The notes: generated from the letters alone by a model not told the origin. A stretch of 64,000 bases of DNA from Rhexocercosporidium sp. MPI-PUGE-AT-0058 (GCA_020746875.1 JAGTJL010000011.1:2232001-2296000); one strand, 5' to 3'. Numbered from the stretch's first letter, positions 9,757 through 24,753 are shown. Made by a program: numbers and translations.

Positions 9757-9956
9757 TTTATTATAAAGCACACTAAAAAGCGCAAAATTCAAAGAAAACA
9801 ACTTAACTTACGTACTTAAACGTTAATTATTAAGTATATTTTTATTATAAGAGTTTTTATATAACCTCTTATATTTTATAAGGGAAAATCGGTGCAGTAA
9901 TAATAGTTTTCATCTTAATTAAACGCATTTAATAATTAATAATTTTATATAATTAA
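9757..9956. repeat. Dispersed repeat R, copy A, left half
   Basis: Aligns with 31378-31580, for example ACGTTAATTATTAAG and GGGAAAATCGRTG in both. The repeat is cut at 9956 by the gypsy element beginning at 9957 and resumes at 29887. The family is not identified. Confidence 0.6.
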
Positions 9957-10200
9957 TATAACGCTTGCTTTATAAAAGACGGCAATTACGTATGATTAGC
10001 GACTCATATTTTATAATAGGAATATAAAGATATTACGTATCTTTTAGAATTTATAATTACGAAAGAAAAAAAATATAAAAAGAAATAAATTATATATAAA
10101 AGTAAGCTTTGTAAAGGCTTATTTAATCTTAGCATTTTCTTAATTAAGAAGTAAATAGTTAAGACTAGAAATAAAGCTTTAGAAGCTTTAAACTGTTATA
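9957..10200 (-). repeat. Left (3') LTR of element G3
   Basis: 244 bp, opening TATAACG and closing CTGTTATA (RIP-altered TGTGACG...CCGTCACA). Heavily AT-shifted compared with the LTR at 29643. Confidence 0.85.
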
Positions 10201-10433
10201 TTACTCTTTCTTCCGGAAAAAGCTCGTCCTCGAGCGTTAGTTTATTTCCTTATTTTTATTAAGGTAATCGTAATCGTTAATATTATCTTTTTATGCTTTT
10301 AATTAATTAAAGAGCTTTATTAGTAGTTTAGGTAACTTAAAATTATTTAAATAAAAGTCTTTAATCTTATATAATACGTATTTAAAATCGGAAGTATTAT
10401 ATTATTATAAGTTAATATCGTAATTAAGCTAAG

Positions 10434-10635
10434 TGTAAGATTCAAATAATAGGGAATTACTATTCGAAACGTTCAGGGTATGTCAATTGTAATTCAAACT
10501 GATTTTTAGCCTTTTAAATCCTCTTTACTCCCCTTTAAAGTAAATAAATAAAGATATTAACACGTGATTTATACTAAGCTTATAAACCTTCTATAGAACC
10601 CCCGACCCTCTTTATATTAGATTCCACTCCTAATA
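10434..10635 (-). repeat. Left LTR of element G2
   Basis: 202 bp, same length as 16969-17170. Includes TGTCAATTGTAATTCAAAC, which reads as TATTAATTATAATTTAAAC in the partner LTR, all C-to-T or G-to-A changes. Confidence 0.85.
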
Positions 10636-13600
10636 TTACCTTTTTTCTTAAAATCTTATCTTTAAAATATAAAATAATATAATAATAATATAATATAATA
10701 AACGTAAATCGAAATACATACGGACTTAAGTCGGACTCGATTCCTTAGAATAAGAGTAATTTACTCGTAAAGTAAATAATAATATTACGGACTTAAATTA
10801 AAATATAAACGAGTCTAAATTAATAATAATTTATATAATTAAGCAGTATAACGAGTTCTACCGTAGTTTATTTATATTTTAACCCTTAAATAAATCTAAC
10901 CTTTAATTAATACTATTATTTTCTCTTTTAATTTAGTTTTGCTATCCCTCCGTTTCCCCCCCGTTATATTATATTATATTATATTAAATTATATATTCGA
11001 CTTGCCTTCGTTATAGCTTTAATTTATTACCGCTACGCCCGCCACTTCGCTAATAGCGTGGTAAACTACGTCTGTGCCTTTTCGAAGGCTAATAATATTA
11101 AGTGTAATCGCTGCCGTAATTAAAAGTCCCGGTATATTACCGTAAATATTTTAATATTTCTTTATTATTAATAAACATTAAAGCATTTATATTGACTTTA
11201 ATAACTCCCCGAGGAGGCATATAACCTTACCTTAAAATTACTTATAGCTTAAGATAACTTCGCCTCCGGCTTTGCCTCGGTCGACGAGGTTCGGGACTTA
11301 GTTATTGCCGTGGTAGCCGTAATAAACCGATTTATTTAAGCCGCCCGATTTATTAATATTAACGCCTCGTCTCTCCTCCGTCCCGCCTCTGCCACCCCTT
11401 GTCCTGCCGCCGCTATTATTATTACTTTTGCCGCTGTTATTACTATTAATGCCTTCCTTCGCTAGCTTCTCGCTGCGCAGAACAAAACTAACGCTCTCCT
11501 TCGAGAGTTATTACGTTATGTCCTTATAAATATTAATATACCTTTGTATTTCCTTTGTACTGACTTCGATAGGCCCCCGAAGGCGAAGTTAAGGAAGAGA
11601 AGAATGAAGATAAAGATAAAGATAAAAATAAGGACGAGAATATAAAAGAAGATCTTTAGGCCCGTCGTCTCCGCTCCCTTAGCGGCAGCCTCGAGCTATA
11701 AATAGCGCCTTCGGGCTTTTTATTATATTACGGTTTATGCCTTCGGGCTTTTTTTATTTTACTTCTAGTGCCTTTTAAGGTTTAAATAAAGATTTTTACT
11801 TTTAATTCTTTTATTTTTATAACTTTCGTTATAATTTCAATTCTTTTCTTTTAATATATTCTTTAAATATTCTTATAATATATTTTTAACGTATATAAAA
11901 TGAGTTATAAACTCTTAAGTATTATTTATAATAAAATAACCCTTTTAATAAATTAAATATAAGCGACCTCGCTTCGTATCCTTATAAGCTTAAACAGACT
12001 TAATCTTAAACTCTTTTTACTCTTAGACTTAAATTGCCTTTAGTTTGGCTTCGACTTCCTTTTGTTTTTATTATAATTTTAAAAATAATATATAAAAAGT
12101 ATTATAAATGCGGTAAGTCGGGGGTAGTTCGAGTTAATATATTTAATTATAATTATAAATAACTCTCTTAATCTTAAAAGGCCTTAAAAATTTATTAATA
12201 AGCTTTCGAGAAGGCCTTAATTATTAAAAGTGCTTTATAATTAATAAAACTATATTTTTAATTTAAAACTTAATTTTTTTATATTTAATATTATAAAACT
12301 TTTTATAAGATTCAAAAGTAATTTAAAGCTTCTTTATAAATACTTTTCTTTTTTATTATAAAAGTCTTACTTTTTTAATTATAATAAGTGCCCTTCCTTT
12401 TTAAACGTCGTCTTCGACGTTTAAATTAAGCTTTAAGTTAAACTCGTATAATATTTAAAAAGGTATCGAATTAGTAAATATATATATTAAATTATTATAT
12501 ATGAATTCCGTTAAAGCTAATTTAAAAGCTTAATTATTTTAGTAATAATTATAATATATTCTTAAATAAAATTCCAAGACTTAATTTTATTGTTTAATTT
12601 GCTTATTAATTTATAAATAAAATGTAATATTAAGTCGGCGTTAAACTTAAAAATAAAACATTATTAAAAACTAAAACTTACTTATAAAAATAAAGCCTTT
12701 ATTAATAATAATACTCTTAAGGCATTTAAAGTCCTTATATACGTATTATATAAAAAGCTCGGCTAGCTTAAGTGTAATAATTATTTTCGTTATAAGAATA
12801 TATTAAATTAACTTTATAAATTAATCGACAATTATAAAAATAAAATCGTATATTCGACTTATTATTTTATTTAATAATAAGTTTATAATAAAATCTATAA
12901 TTATTTCTTTTTAAGGTTTTAAAGGAATAAAGAATAAGGCTAATTCGTCGTAAGGTCGGTGCTTTTTTAATTTCCTTTTTTAATACTTTATATAAGTATT
13001 TATATACTTTTTAATATTTATACGTAATCTTTGCCAAAAGTATTTCCTTAAAAGTAATTCGAAGGTTCTTCGAAACCTAAAGTATCTTATTATAATATTA
13101 TTATAATTAACACTTAAGATTTTACTTTAAAGTAATTTCTTAAGTAATATATAAGTCTTATTATAATATTATAATAATTTATTTTTATATATCTTTAAAT
13201 ATTCTTTAGACTTAATTCGACGTCCTCTCGGAATTAATTCGTATGTTTTATTTATTATAAAAGGATTTACCTTTTATAAATTAAAAATTATATTTTAAAT
13301 CGATTTTAAAGGTTTGCTGCCTATTATTTTAGTTTATAATAATATAACTACTACTCGCCGTAATATATATTATTTATAATTAATAATATTAGTAATAGAC
13401 TCGTTAAAAGCCCCTCGTGCCCCCTTCGATTGCTTTTTGCTGCTTTATAAATTCTTTATAAACAATCTTTAATTTAGTTTTAATAACTTATTAATACGGA
13501 GTTATTTAAGCCCCGACTTTAAAAATGCTATTAATAAAAGCCTTTTCTTTTATAATATCGTAATTAAGCGTAGCTTTTAATATAACGTTAATAACTATTC

Positions 13601-16600
13601 CTTTTCTTTATCTTTACCCCGACTAAGTTTTAAGTCTTTAAAATTAAGTCTTCGCGAAAGCCTATTAATAGGATTTATAACTTTAATTTAATATTTAATA
13701 ATAAAATCGAATTTAATTAATTTATTAAACTACCTCACTTGCCGTTCGGTAAGCCTTCGTTTTATTATAAAGTATTTAAGATTATAATAATTTATTTAAA
13801 CTATAATAATATTAAAAGCGCCTTAAAAGTATTGACTTTATTATTTAAATATATATATTATTACTATTAATTCTTTATTATAAACTTTATATCGTTACTT
13901 AATAAGAAAGAGCTTTTTCGAGTAAAATGTAATAAAATGTCATTAAGCCTCCGTATTATTATTAAATAATTAAAATAAGATTTTAATAATAATAAATTTT
14001 AAAGCATTTGTTTTTATTTAAATCTTTAATTAAGGGTCGAAATAATAAAAAATTAAAGCTTAAGAAAATCTCTTTTATAAAATTTAAAACGCTATAATAA
14101 CTACGTAATAAAATCGAAATAGCTCCGTCTTCCTTTTTCTTTATATTCCTTTTAATAAATTAATAATAAGTTAAATAACTTTTATATAATTATAAATAAA
14201 ACAATAATAAAAGTTAATAAACTTTAAAAATACTTATATATTTCGCCACGACTTAAGTAAAGGCCACTTTTAAATGCTCTCGACTTAAGAGGGGTTTATT
14301 CGAATGCTTATCGGGCTTATTATAAATCTTAAAAACTCTATAGTATTAGTATCGAATGCGCATTTCTTAAGGTTAGCGTAAAGTTTATAAGTGTAAAGCC
14401 TTTCGAAGACCTCTTAAATAGCTTCCGTATAGTTTTTAATGTTTTTAAAAAAAATAAAAATATTATTTAAATAAACTATATAAGTAACGTTTACTAACCT
14501 AATTAAAACTTAATTAATATAAGCTTAAAATATTATTAAAGTATTTAAGAGTTTAAAAGGAAGCACGTAATACTTAAAGTGTTCGTATTAAGTCCGAAAT
14601 GTCGTCTTTTATTTGTTACCTTATTTAATTTAAAGTTAATAATACGTATTCTTTAAGTCTAACTTTATAAATACTTTAGCGCGTCTTAATTAATCGAGGG
14701 TTTTATTAATTAAGGGTAAAGAAGTCTAATTCTTTACCGTAATAATATTAAGCCCTTTATAATTGGCATATAATTGCAGTCCTCCGCCCTTCTTAAGTAT
14801 AAACAAAATAAGCGCTTTTATAAGGCTAATAAACCTTTGGATTCAATTCTTTTTTAAACTCGCTTCGAGGTATTCTTAAAGCATTATTAACTTTAATTCG
14901 GAGAAGTAAACAAGTCCTTATAATAATTCTTTATTAAGTTCGAGGTCAATTTAATGCTTTATTAAATAATATTTAAGTAGCGTTTTAATATTTATTTCGC
15001 TAAAAATCTCTTAATAATTAATATATTTCGGAGGCAACTCGATACCTTCGATAGTCTTAACGTTAAGTACGACATAATATATTTAATTTTTTTAAGTTAT
15101 TTTTATAAAATTTTTAATAAAAATAACGTTAATTTAATTCTTTTTAAAAAAAAACCGCTAAGTCTTTAATTAAAAGTTAATAATAAAATTAATTTCTTTA
15201 AGTTAAAGAAATCCTAAAATAAAAGTAACTCTTAAAATCTCGAAGTCGTAAGTAATATACGACTGCTAATGTCTTTTTATAATGCTTTCGTTATTAATAA
15301 TATATAACTATAAGGAATAAATTCCGTAAGTAATAACTTCTCTTCTTTTAATTGTGGCTAAATTAATTTAATTAATTACAGGCTTTTATTCGCATTCGAT
15401 TACAAGCGCTTAAGAAATACAATTACTTTCGATACTACTATTAAGAAGTGCTTATTTAATTTATACTCTTTTATTTTAAATTTAAATCTTTATTAATATT
15501 ATAATCCTTTGCCGTTCCTTTTCCTTACTTAATTTTATTAATAATAAAAGGATTAAGATTAAGTTAGTCCGTTTCCCGTCCGTCGTAACTTTATATAATT
15601 TAAAAAAACATATCTTTTTTTTTAATAATTATAATATATAACCTCTAGGCATTTTATTATTAAGTAGCCTAGCTTTTTATAATAATAATATTCCTTATTA
15701 CTTAATCCTTTTACTCTTAACTTAATATTAATAAAAGTCTGATTTATATTATTAAACTCGTCTCGCTTTCGGTTTAAGTTCGAAAAAGAAATATAAAATA
15801 GTTTATTATTATAAAAACAATCGTTATCTTTCTTTAAAGCCTTATTAATATTCTTTTAAGGTTTATTTTAATTATTTACTTTATTAACATTTTTAATATA
15901 ATAAGTTAAAAATACTAACTCTTTATAAATTTTAATAATTTTAATAATATTAAGTTTAGTAATTTCTCTCTTTAACTTAGGCTTTAATTTAATATAAAAA
16001 GTCCGTTGTCTCGCCGTATTATTTTTAATTTTTAATTATTACTTTAAGTTATTAAAAAAAAATATAAAATTATTTACCGACTTATTTTCGCGTTATTAAG
16101 CGTTTTTATATTAATTAAGCACCGCGAGCTCTCGATTTTTAAGGTTTATAATTAAGTTTAATATTTACTACTTAAACCCTTCCTAAATAAGTGAGTTTAT
16201 CTTAGCCTTTAATTCGAACTTAATCTACTTTTGTTTTATCTTTTTGTCGAAAGCAAAGACGTACTCGTTAATTTTATTTTTATTTATAATATATATTATC
16301 TTTTTATTTTAATAAAACCTCCGCTTAATACTTTAAATAAAAGACTAAGCCTCTTTAGCGCTTTTGCCCTTATATATTAAAAGCTCTCGCATCTTTAGAA
16401 TTCGTTGATATGACATTAGGCGCATATCGAAGTTATCTTAAGGAAGTCCTATAAGTTCGTTATAATAGCGGTCCCCGGCCGTATTCGCGTATCGACGCTT
16501 TCTTTTATTTATATATTTTTTATTTTCCTCTTCTTTTTATTTTTTTTATAATATATTTATTAACTCTCTTTTTAAATCCTCTCGCTTTTATATTACTTCT

Positions 16601-16968
16601 TTTAGCTTTTCGATTCGGTTTTGAATTACCTTTTCTTCCTTTTTTTTTTAAATTTATATTTAAATTTTTAAAATTCGTCGTCGCTTAGCTTCGATAGCTA
16701 CTTCGGCATCCGAGCCTCTTTTGTCGTTATTCGTGAGATCCTTTAAACCTCCGTTAAAGCGTTAAAACTGTTCGTTACGCGTAAGCAAATTATTTTTAAA
16801 GTCATTTTAAAAGGTATTTAATAATTAATTAATAAAATAAAGTAAAAGTAATTATAATATCCCTTTTACCGTTAAAGCTATCTTTTTCTTGTTTTTAGTT
16901 ATTATAATTATTTCGTAAAAGCTTTAAATAAGTAACGAATTATTTCTATATAAATAAAGAAATTAAAA

Positions 16969-17170
16969 TATAAGGTTTAAATAATAAAGAATTATTATTT
17001 AAAACGTTTAAAGTATATTAATTATAATTTAAACTAATTTTTAGCCTTTTAAATCCTTTTTACTCCCTTCCGAAGTAAATAAATAAAGATATTAACACGT
17101 GATCCGTGCTAAGTCTGCAAACCTTCCGTAGAACCCCCGACCCTCCTTATACTAGATTCCACTCCTGACA
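16969..17170 (-). repeat. Right LTR of element G2
   Basis: 202 bp. The inner (left) half is AT-shifted, while the outer half keeps CCGTAGAACCCCCGACCC and ends CTCCTGACA beside the CTAAG duplication. Confidence 0.85.
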
Positions 17171-18884
17171 CTAAGCGACGTAGTAAGAGAGGTTGAAATA
17201 ATTTTTGTAATAAGTAAGTATCTCTTCTAAATCCTATTCGTTATTACTTATAATATTAATTAATAAGAGTTCGTTTTAAACTTATTCCTGTAAAAGATTA
17301 TTTAAGTTCTTGCGTAGTTTACTTATTAGAAAGACGTCGTAAACTTTTATATTTATTAGCAATTTCAGGCGGTATAAGTTGCTTATCTTTTTAAGTACTT
17401 TAAAAGGTTTATTTATTAATATATTTAATTTCTTAAATAAACGGAGTATTTTAAAATAACGCATATCGAGTTATATTAAGCTGCTTTCGTCGAAATGGGT
17501 TGCGCGGCGAGAGCGGTTATACAACCGGGCTATTTTAACTTAATTTATAATAAGGTTTGGCCGAGCTATATTTTATATATCGCGAAGTCGCTTTATATAA
17601 TTTATAACTTATTTAATATTTAACTTATTAATTAAAGATATTAAGTTTAGTAAGTCGATTTTCTAATTCTAATCCGTATAAGATGCGTATTCGTAGATTA
17701 TTTTAAATAATAAAAGTCTTCTTAAGGAGTTATAAAGGAATAATATTTGTGCGTAATTTATAATAAGAAGTAATTCAGATTAATTGTCTTAATAATACGT
17801 AACGAAAAGTCGGAGTCGTTTTTATAAGTATTAATTATATACTTTAGTCTGATTATTTATTTTAAAATAATTAATAATAAATAGCTATTTCTTAATTCCG
17901 AGAATATTATAAAAAATAGTTTAGAAGCGAGAAACGAATTAAGGACTTTTATTAAACGTAATAATAAAAGAAGCGCTAAAGTAATAATATATATAATAAA
18001 TATATATGTTAATAAGCTTCCGGGTATTAATAGATTTTTAATAAAATATATTAATAGTTTATTTACTGAAACGATTAATAAAGATAAAAATATTATTAAA
18101 GTTATACTTATTTTTATTAAACTTATAATAATTTATTATAATATATTCTTAAAATCGAGACGGAACAGGAAGAGAATGAAAAAATCCGGGCTTTTTATCC
18201 CGAGGCACTTGAATTCGTCGACATATATAATAATTATAATAATATTACTTGACTATCGATGTAATTCCGTGTTATTAATATTAAGAAAAGAATAATTAAA
18301 TTGTCTTTTATATACTAAAGTATATTATAATAACTCGATTATAAACTTTACGTATTATAAATATATAAAAGTAATTAACGTTAAGAATTAATAAGTAGCT
18401 ATTATAAAGTAATAAATCGCTTTTTATATTAAACTTCCCGGGATTCTCTAATAAAGCTTACTTTTATAATACTTATAAGGAAGGAGTTATACGGTTTACT
18501 TTTAATATTTAATATATTATGAAAAATATAAGTAAGAAGTCAGTAATATCGATACTCGATATTAGCGCGTTAAAGTCGTTTACGAGGCGTAATTCTGCGG
18601 ATAGTAAGTTAAGGTCGACTTAATCTTATTATAAAAATTATTAAAAACGTTATATTTTCTTAGCGGAGTTTTATTAATTTAACTCGTTTGATTTGCGAGA
18701 GAAGGTATTTATTAAAAGATCATAAATACTAAAGCGATAAGTGATTATGAAATTATAATCGGCTAATAGCTTTATTTATTTTATTTAATAGGTATTTAAT
18801 TATTTAGAAATTATAAAGTATTTTAATACTTTATAATCCGTTATAATACGAACTGAATACTTAGCCTTTATTAACTTAATTCTT

Positions 18885-19083
18885 TGTTGCAGGTTTATAC
18901 TGGTTTAAGTCACGGGTTAGTCATATGAATAGAGTCGGATGTAAACTCTGCCACGCTAGTCAGACTACTAGTTATTAAGGAGCGTATCTGTAGATTGCAT
19001 AATTACTGTAATTAATATAATAAGTCAATTAATAACCCTACACCTTAATGCTTCTTAGTCTAGTCGTGATTATCTTAGTAATA
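18885..19083 (+). repeat. 5' LTR of the copia element
   Basis: 199 bp with AGTCACGGGTTAGTCATATG and TAGTCAGACTACTAGT, both found again in 24555-24753. Confidence 0.88.
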
Positions 19084-22000
19084 AATTATAAGCCCTAATA
19101 GCCTAAATTAAATATGCTCTTAGTTTTATTAAATTTACCGCTTTCTTAAAAGAACGAGCTCTTATTTATAAGTTAAGCTGCGTCTTTTGTAATAAAGGTC
19201 TAATAAAAGGAAGGTAATAACGCTATTTTAGCGCGTCTTTTTAACTAAAATACCCCGGAGGATTTAAAAGATATAATATACTTTCTTTTACTTATATTTT
19301 TATTACCGCAAGTAGCTTTATCGAAGTATTCTAATTCTTTTAGGAATCCCGTATCGCCAATGCTTAAGGAGTCCGATTTCGACGACTCCGATAATAATAT
19401 TAATAACTTTTACGACTTATCTCGTATAAATAATAAAGTAAACTTATTTAACGAAAGTGGCGCGTTATTTATTATATTACTTATTCCCGGAGCTTTTAAG
19501 GATTTTAAGAACTAGTCCGGTTTTATAAATACGCTTGCAGAGGACCGACATACGCCTAAAGACCCCGAATCGGATCCGAATCTACGTAATATTATATTAA
19601 AAGTTAAGCCGACGTTTGAGCTTAAAGTTAAGCTTTTAAGACGTAAAATAGCCTTTATTTTATTAAACCTTTCCGACGCTTATAAGCTAAAGGGCATTAA
19701 GAATTACCCCGAGTAGCGTAATAAAATCCTTAATATCGGAATATCTAACGGTATTTTTAAGTTTATAAATATTAAATTACGTTTATATACGCTAAAAGAA
19801 GTTAATAAATAAGATAATAATATCGACGAAAATGCTTTAAAGAAATAAACCGATTAGCAAGTAGGAGAGGCTTAAATAAGATTTGCTATTACCTTGAATT
19901 ATAAGCCTAGTTTATTAACATATACTACTGGAAAGAAAACTACTTTAAAGATATACGAAGCCTTATAATATTAATATAAAAGCAATAAAAACGTTTTAAT
20001 ATATAATATTATTTAAAATTATATTAAGCTTTATTACAATGATTTCTTATTTTTTAAAGAAGTTTATTATTACTTTTAAGCTATCAATTATTAAATTAAA
20101 TACGCTAAAGATAGCTCTTTTCGCAAAATAATATCTAATTATATTTATTATTATAATTTCCGAAAAGTAACTTATTTAGGCTGAACAATAGCGCTTAAAT
20201 CTGTGTATAATATTAGCTATTATAGTATTTAGAGATTTTATAATAAGCACGAGTATTACGATTGCAATTAACTCGAATATTATTTTAGAAAATCTTATTA
20301 AAGATATTATAAATAAGACACGAGTTAGCGAGTTAGGCAAGATAGCCGGATAAGCTTTTTACGGAAATAAGAATGTCTTAAATCCGTATAAAAGCTAAAA
20401 TAAAAGTAATTTTAATATTAAAAATAATAAAAGCAAGAGCGGAAACGGTTTTAAGATTAAGTTAACTTATAAATATTATAATTAATTAAACTTGCGTTAT
20501 ATATTTAATAATTATTATATAGTAAATAAAGCTAAGAAGATTGAGTTTAAGAAGAAGTATAAAAAGAAGTATATTCTATATAAAGATTATATTAAAGATA
20601 AGAAAAGCAATAATAAAAAAAGTAGAAATAATAAGAAGAAAGAGAATTCCGGTAATAATTCCGATAACGATATCTTTAAATTAATATTCCTCTCGTTTAT
20701 TCCGGTTATTTTAGCGCTTAGATTCGTTGCTTTCTCTTATAAAAATAAGTCCTAATAGCTGTTTAATATTAAAGTTACCGAATATATATTTAACGATTTA
20801 TTAAAGTTCTCCGAATATACGTTACGCTTTAATTTATTATTTATATTGACAGTTAACGGTCTTTTTAAACCTAACGGTATTAGTATATATATATTTAAAA
20901 TAGTTAAATTAGACGGTTCTGTACGTATAATTTATTATTATAATATATTATATATGCTTATATTTTAGTTATAAATTAATTAAATTAAATAATTATTTTT
21001 AATTAAACAAGCTTTTTATAATATTAAATAAAGAAATCTATTACGTTAATTTAAAGCTTTTTTTAATAAAAGAAAAGCAATTTATTAGTTTTAGGTATAT
21101 TAATATGCCGAGACTGATTCTTCCTGTTGTAATTAAAGTAGCTATAGTCGACATCGAGCTGTAGCACCGCAGAATAAGTTATATTAGCTTTAATATAATC
21201 AGAAATACTTAAGGTCTCGTTAATAATATAAAATTTAACGAAATTAAAACTAATAGAATCCGTCTTTACGTACCTTATAAGAAGAGCAGACTTATTCGCA
21301 AAGTCAATAAGCGCTTAACACGTATAAAGCTAATATGTACGTTATATAAGATTAAAGTTAATATAGTTTACTTTACTTTAATAAGAATTAATAGCTATTG
21401 CTACGTTTTAATTTTTACTTATATAATTACTTTTATAAAATAAGTTTATACGTACGCTAAGAAGTCAAATATGTATCTTGTAAATTAAAAAATAATTAAA
21501 ATAATTAAAATAATTAAAATATAATATAATAAAGATATTAAAATATTTCGTCTTAATAATAAAAGAGAATATAACCGTATATAAATAAAAGAATTAACAG
21601 ATTACTTTAATATATTAATTAAGGAATCTACTTTATATACTCTGGAGCAAGACGAAAGAATTAAACGCTCTATTTGTATTATTATAAAAAAGACTCGTAC
21701 GGCTATAATTAATTAAAACATACTCGAAAACGTATAGCTTAAGGTTTTAATAGTAATCGTTTATATTATTAATTATACTTTTATATTTACAGTCAATAAA
21801 AAGATTTTATTTATAGCTTTTTAAGATAATATTAAGCTTAATATTAATTATAAACCTTGGATTAAATACTTAAGAGTTCTTAAATGCTTTATATATATTC
21901 TAATCGATAAGGAAAAGAAAATATAAAGCCCTAAAGTTACTCCGAAAGTAGAGAAGAGCATTATAATTAGTTTTAAAAGTTATAATATTTATTATTATTT

Positions 22001-24243
22001 AATTAATAAAAAGATTATCCGCACTTTTTATATAAGATTCGATAAGGACGGTTTAGTCATAAAATCTCATAAAGAAGACGTTATATTATTATCTCGCGCT
22101 AAGGGTGATAATAATAGCGTAAGCTAAAATTATAATATTAAAAAGTTATTAAAACGTAAAAATAATTATTAAAATCAACCGGAAAAGCAGTTTCTAAATA
22201 ATAAGATTAATAATCTCGGATTAATAGTTAATTCCGAGAATAACGCTAAATCTAACGCTAATATCGATAAGGAAAGCGAAGTTAACGCTCTTAAGATATT
22301 AAAGGAATAAGAACAAGTACCTTTTATTAAAAAGAAGCGTAATAAACTTCTCGATTTTAAAAATAAAGTATATAAGTACGTTTTATAAGAAACCCGTTTT
22401 AATAAAATATAAAATTTAATTAATAATAAAGTCTTATATTTTATATTTCCGAAAGAAGGAATTAAGTATTTTTTTAAGCTATTACTGATTTATTCTCGGC
22501 GTAATTTAAGAAGAATTATTATACTCTAATAATTTAACCTTATTAAAAGGAGCGATATAGCGTCTTAATTAGCTGAAATAAAAAGAGGTAATTATTAAGG
22601 AATATTATTTATTTATTAATAAGGAAATATAATTTTTTACGAAGCGCTCAGATTTATTATTTAGTAATAAAGTACTTAGTTCACGTTTAATCTTTAAGAT
22701 AAAGAGAAATAAAAACGATATTATTGAAAAGTATAAAGTTAAACTTATTATATAAGGCTATACTTAGCGTTATAAACGAGATTATAATTAAATATACGCT
22801 GGCGTTTGCAAATCCGTAATTTAAAAGCTTATATTAATTATAGTAGCTTTATACGATTTAAAAGTAGAATAATATAACGTCGAGACCGTATTTTTAAATA
22901 GCGATGCTAATTCCGATATTTACGTTAAAATCCTTTTAAAATAAAAAGAAAATAGCCGAATTTTTATAAACAACGAGTATATAAAGCTTAGGAAGGCCTT
23001 ATACGGTTTTAAGTAATTATTACGTTTATAATAAAAGAAGTTACGTATTAAGTTTATTAAAATTAGTTTCATTTTCTTAAAAACCGATAATTATATATAT
23101 ATTAATAAAGAAACTAACATTTTAATCGTTACTTATATTAATAATTTCTTAGTAATTTTGAAGGCAAGACTAGCTTTAAAAGCTTTTAAGATATAAATTC
23201 TTATTTTATTTAATATTATTTTTATTAATTTAATATAATATTTCTTAAGAGTCCGCATTAGTTAAAATAAAGAAAAGAAGACTATTTCTCTTTATTAAGA
23301 TACTTATATTAAGAAGATATTAAACTATTTTAAAATAACTAATTACAAAACTACTATTACGCCGTTTGCTTTTGGTTCCGAAATATATATAATTAAATTT
23401 AAATAGCAAGCTATTATATAAGAAATTAAGTTATATTAATAAATTTATAATTCCTTATAATACTTTACTTATATTAAATAAGATATTTAGTATTATTCTT
23501 TAATGCTATTTTAATTTCTTATAAATCTGTCTTTATAATATCTCGCTAGCGCAAAAAGAGTTCTTTAATACTTTTAAGGAACAAAGTATTATATTATAAT
23601 ATATAGCGGAGACGTTATAAACGCCGAACTTATGAAATTATATAATTTCTGCGATTTTAATTAAGTAGGCTTACGTAAAGCATAAGTCTTATATAGCGGT
23701 GCTGTGTTCTTCTTTATAAAAGGAGTATTTAGCGCTATTTCTAAGCGCTAAATTACAGTAGCTTTAACTTTTACAAAAGCAAAGTATATTATTATATATG
23801 CGTTTATTAAAAAAGTATTATAAATTCGCTAAGTTTTAGTTAAAATAGGTTATAAGCGACTAGATTCTCGCTTTATTAAAATAAATTGCGATAATTAAGG
23901 TATATTATTATTATTTAAGAACTCTGAGTTTTATTAGCGTATAAAGCATATCGATATTAAGTTTTATTACTTATAATAAGAGGTAGCTAAAAGCTATTTA
24001 AATTTCTAGTACGTATTATCGAAGGAAAATACCGCCGACGGCTTTACGAAACTATTAAGTCCTTAAGGTCTTAAGGAATTCGTTAAAATATTAAAGTTAA
24101 CGGTTTTATATTTTAATTAAAAGGTAATAATATTACTTAAAAGACGTTTTTATTTTCACAAACTAAGAGATGCGTAAGATTTTAGAAGGTTGCTTTAAAA
24201 GCTGCTTTAGTCACGTGTAAGCTGTTTTAGAAAGCTGCTTTAG

Positions 24244-24416
24244 TGTAAGGTTCATAAGGTAGAGTGCCACGACAGTTGTAATTCAAACTAATCTTTAAGG
24301 AAGTAAAAAGGGACTAGGAGTGATTTCCTTCTAAATATATAAGTCCCCAGCCTCCGCCAAGCCTCCGCACTAGGCCCGATTAAGTTGTAAGCCTATCCTC
24401 TATTCTGCTCCTGACA
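24244..24416 (+). mobile_element. Solo LTR (173 bp) nested in the copia element
   Basis: Starts TGTAAGGTTCATAAGG and ends CTGCTCCTGACA. It is flanked by the direct repeat TTTAG (24239-24243 and 24417-24421). Its ends resemble the G2 LTR (TGTAAG...CTCCTGACA, and an internal TTGTAATTCAAACT), so it belongs to a related family. It keeps GC-rich runs such as CCCCAGCCTCCGCCAAG, unlike the copia sequence around it, so it is probably the youngest layer of the nest. Strand is assigned by similarity of terminal motifs to G2 and is tentative. Confidence 0.8.
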
Positions 24417-24554
24417 TTTAGTCACGTATAAGTTGCTTTAATAACTTCTCTTTTTACGTTAACATAAAGTGTGTTTACTTTTAAGGGTATGTATTTTAAA
24501 GGAATTAAACCTTAGATTAAAGAGCACTTATTAAAGAGTGTCTTTAGAAGGGTG

Positions 24555-24753
24555 TATTACAGGTTTATGCTAGTTTAAGTCACGGGTTAATCATATAGAT
24601 AAAGTCGGATGCAAACTCTGCTACGCTAGTCAGACTACTAGTCATTAAGGAGCGTATTTGCAGATCGCACAATTATTATAATTAATACAATAAGTTAATC
24701 AATAACCCCGCACCTTAATGCTTCCTGGTCTAGTCGTGATTATCCTAGTAATA
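24555..24753 (+). repeat. 3' LTR of the copia element
   Basis: 199 bp, partner of 18885-19083. Its start is RIP-altered to TATTAC. Confidence 0.88.

Larger units (their letters stand above)
10434..17170 (-). mobile_element. Ty3/gypsy LTR retrotransposon (G2) nested in G3
   Basis: LTRs of 202 bp at 10434-10635 and 16969-17170, starting TGTAAG and ending CTCCTGACA where unmutated. The 5-bp duplication CTAAG lies at 10429-10433 and 17171-17175. A purine tract on the minus strand (AAGAAAAAAGGTAA) adjoins the left LTR, setting minus orientation. A degraded reverse transcriptase reads on the minus strand at about 14300-14850 (E-Y-L-E-A-S-L-K-K-E, then a K-K-x-G-G-L-x-L-x-x-x-Y-x-x-L-N pattern). 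Gag and integrase are not individually readable. Interior is strongly AT-rich. Confidence 0.85.
18885..24753 (+). mobile_element. Ty1/copia LTR retrotransposon nested in G3
   Basis: LTRs of 199 bp at 18885-19083 and 24555-24753 (TGTTGCAGG...GTAATA, original end probably GCAACA). The duplication TTCTT lies at 18880-18884 and 24754-24758. Plus-strand order is that of copia: a gag-like basic region with a degraded zinc knuckle near 20460-20560, then reverse transcriptase with V-T-Y-I-N-N-F-L-V-I at 23128-23160 (Y-V-D-D converted to Y-I-N-N), then the RNase H C-terminus at about 24010-24090 (SKENTADGFTKLLSP). Integrase must lie between gag and RT, as expected for copia, but I could not pick its motif out cleanly. 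A solo LTR sits between pol and the 3' LTR. Confidence 0.88.
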